Below the pieces are notes generated by a model. The model had not been told where the DNA came from. It did not search any database and saw nothing but the letters and a program-made list of their open reading frames with translations. A stretch of DNA of 64,000 nucleotides, from assembly GCA_027013095.1 (NCBI GenBank), contig JALUYI010000042.1, forward strand, positions 1 through 64,000, written 5' to 3'. A program made the position numbers and the translations under genes. The stretch is from Paracoccaceae bacterium (GTDB lineage Bacteria; Pseudomonadota; Alphaproteobacteria; Rhodobacterales; Rhodobacteraceae). Shown one piece after another: positions 62,930 to 64,000 of this stretch. Positions within the stretch are counted from its first letter, which is position 1. The number at the start of each line of letters is the position of its first letter.

Positions 62930-64000
62930 ATGGTCCGTCGCTCCCACCCTTTTGCGTGCCCGCGGTTGTTGCTGTGCGTGCTGATCGGCGTCGCCCTTCT
63001 GGTGCAGGGGGGAACACCGGCCACAGCCCGCGGCCTCATCCGCGACGCCGAGATCGAAAGGACTCTGGCCCGGATTGCCCGACCGCTGTTCAACGCCGCG
63101 GGAATCAGCCCGGGGCGCATTGATGTTCTGGTCGTCGATGACCCGACACTGAATGCCTTTGTCATCGACAACCACACCATATTTCTGCACTCGGGGCTGA
63201 TCCGGCGTCTGCCCGACATCCCGATGTTGCAGGCAGTCATGGCCCACGAGCTGGCCCATATCACCAGCGGCCATACCGTGCGGCGCACCCTGAATCGGCG
63301 CAGCTCCAACACCGTCGCCGGACTGGGCATGCTTCTTGCCGCCGCAATCGCCGCCAGCGGGGGCGGCAACGCAGCCGCCGGGGTCGCGATCGGAACCACC
63401 AGCGCCGCCAACCGGAACTTTCTGGCCCACACCCGCGCCGAAGAGGCCACCGCCGATCAGATCGGCGCACAATACATGGTCCGGGCCGGGATCGATCCCC
63501 GGGCCGCGATCAAGGTTCTCGATATCTTTCGCGATCAGGCGGTGCTGTCAGCGGCGCAACAGGACCCCTACAGCCGCACACACCCGCTCAGCCGGGATCG
63601 TATCCGCGCCCTAAAGGGCGCCATCGCCGCCTATGGCGGGCGCCATTTCACACCGCCTTCGCCGGATATGACCTATTGGTTCGGGCGAATGCGCGCCAAG
63701 TTTCGCGGCTTTGTCGGCAATCCATCCGCGACCCTGCGCCATCTGAAACGCGGTGATACATCAGAGGCAACGCGCATGGCTCGGGCCATCGCCCTGCACC
63801 GTCAAGGCAAGCTGAAAGAGGCCATCGCGCTGATGGATACGCTTTTACGCGCACGCCCCAAGGATCCCTTTTATCACGAGTTGAAGGGCCAAATCCTGCT
63901 GGAAGGACGCCAACCGAAGCGGGCGGTGAAATCCTACCGGACAGCGGTTTCTCTGGCCCCGCGCCAAGCCCTGATTCGCGCCGGTCTGGGCCGCGCACTG
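62930..64000 (+). CDS. BepA-like periplasmic M48 metalloprotease, truncated by the window edge
   Basis: 357 codons remain open to the right edge. A signal peptide (about 1-38, hydrophobic CPRLLLCVLIGVALL) precedes an M48 protease domain with HELAH at 106-110 (VMAHELAHITSGH) and a Gly/Ala-rich segment; TPR-like repeats begin at about 285 (REAIALMDTLLRARPKDPFYHELKGQ). This order matches BepA, which cleans up misfolded outer-membrane proteins. ATG 62930; GGGGGC lies about 13 bases upstream. Divergent from the aminotransferase gene across 71 bases. Confidence 0.85.
   Translation, partial: MVRRSHPFACPRLLLCVLIGVALLVQGGTPATARGLIRDAEIERTLARIARPLFNAAGISPGRIDVLVVDDPTLNAFVIDNHTIFLHSGLIRRLPDIPMLQAVMAHELAHITSGHTVRRTLNRRSSNTVAGLGMLLAAAIAASGGGNAAAGVAIGTTSAANRNFLAHTRAEEATADQIGAQYMVRAGIDPRAAIKVLDIFRDQAVLSAAQQDPYSRTHPLSRDRIRALKGAIAAYGGRHFTPPSPDMTYWFGRMRAKFRGFVGNPSATLRHLKRGDTSEATRMARAIALHRQGKLKEAIALMDTLLRARPKDPFYHELKGQILLEGRQPKRAVKSYRTAVSLAPRQALIRAGLGRAL

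Overview
This 64 kb stretch is GC-rich, densely packed chromosomal DNA from an alphaproteobacterium, almost certainly a Rhodobacteraceae/Roseobacter-group member. The evidence is the run ruvC-ruvA-ruvB-hypothetical-ybgC-tolQRAB-pal-cpoB-tilS-ftsH, the alpha-type RNase E with an acidic insertion in its S1 domain, a BoxR-type regulator, a DUF1127 protein, and an intergenic GAGTATTT-type motif that I associate with this family. The window holds mostly housekeeping genes. I see no prophage, insertion sequence, CRISPR array, tRNA or rRNA.

Layout. 0-3.5 kb: end of an unknown gene, then a leftward run yhhQ-queF-nadD-dacB (queuosine precursor uptake and reduction, NAD synthesis, peptidoglycan). 3.7-9.4 kb: ettA, an unknown membrane protein, and an AAA ATPase abutting a hydroxyisobutyrate-dehydrogenase-like reductase. 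9.4-12.1 kb: fhs-folD (one-carbon folate metabolism). 12.2-24.1 kb: a long leftward cluster from ruvC to ftsH covering Holliday-junction processing, the Tol-Pal envelope machine, tRNA-Ile lysidine synthesis and membrane proteolysis. 24.4-30.1 kb: DUF1127 gene, a small membrane protein, prmA, msrA, MFS and MATE transporters, rpsD. 30.4-34.4 kb: an acyltransferase and an allantoin-degradation operon (aminotransferase-puuE-ureidoglycine aminohydrolase-allA). 34.5-37.9 kb: a secreted SH3/beta-gamma-crystallin protein, boxR, tgt. 38.0-42.6 kb rightward: sufT, a core-MetE-like protein, an A-type Fe-S carrier, tpiA, dnaB. 42.6-50.7 kb leftward: lpdA, DUF924, MFS, yhdP-queA. 51-64 kb: M23 peptidase overlapping a bactofilin, prfB, PBP1A, amiC, rne, an aminotransferase, and a truncated BepA-like M48 protease.

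Functional themes. (1) Queuosine: yhhQ, queF, tgt and queA are all present at three sites. (2) Cell envelope: dacB, Tol-Pal-CpoB, PBP1A, AmiC, M23 peptidase plus bactofilin, YhdP, BepA-like protease. (3) One-carbon and sulfur metabolism: Fhs, FolD, core-MetE, MsrA. (4) DNA maintenance with visible control sites: a LexA-box-like element before ruvC and two tandem DnaA-box-like sites before dnaB.

No clearly new multigene system is visible. The best leads are a dispersed intergenic motif in four same-strand copies, one of which fills a gene junction inside the allantoin operon and supplies the next gene's ribosome binding site; the undescribed AAA-ATPase/reductase pair; an aminotransferase coupled to allantoin genes; a mosaic secreted protein; and several regulatory leaders. 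All calls come from reading sequence and family motifs; no database search was run.
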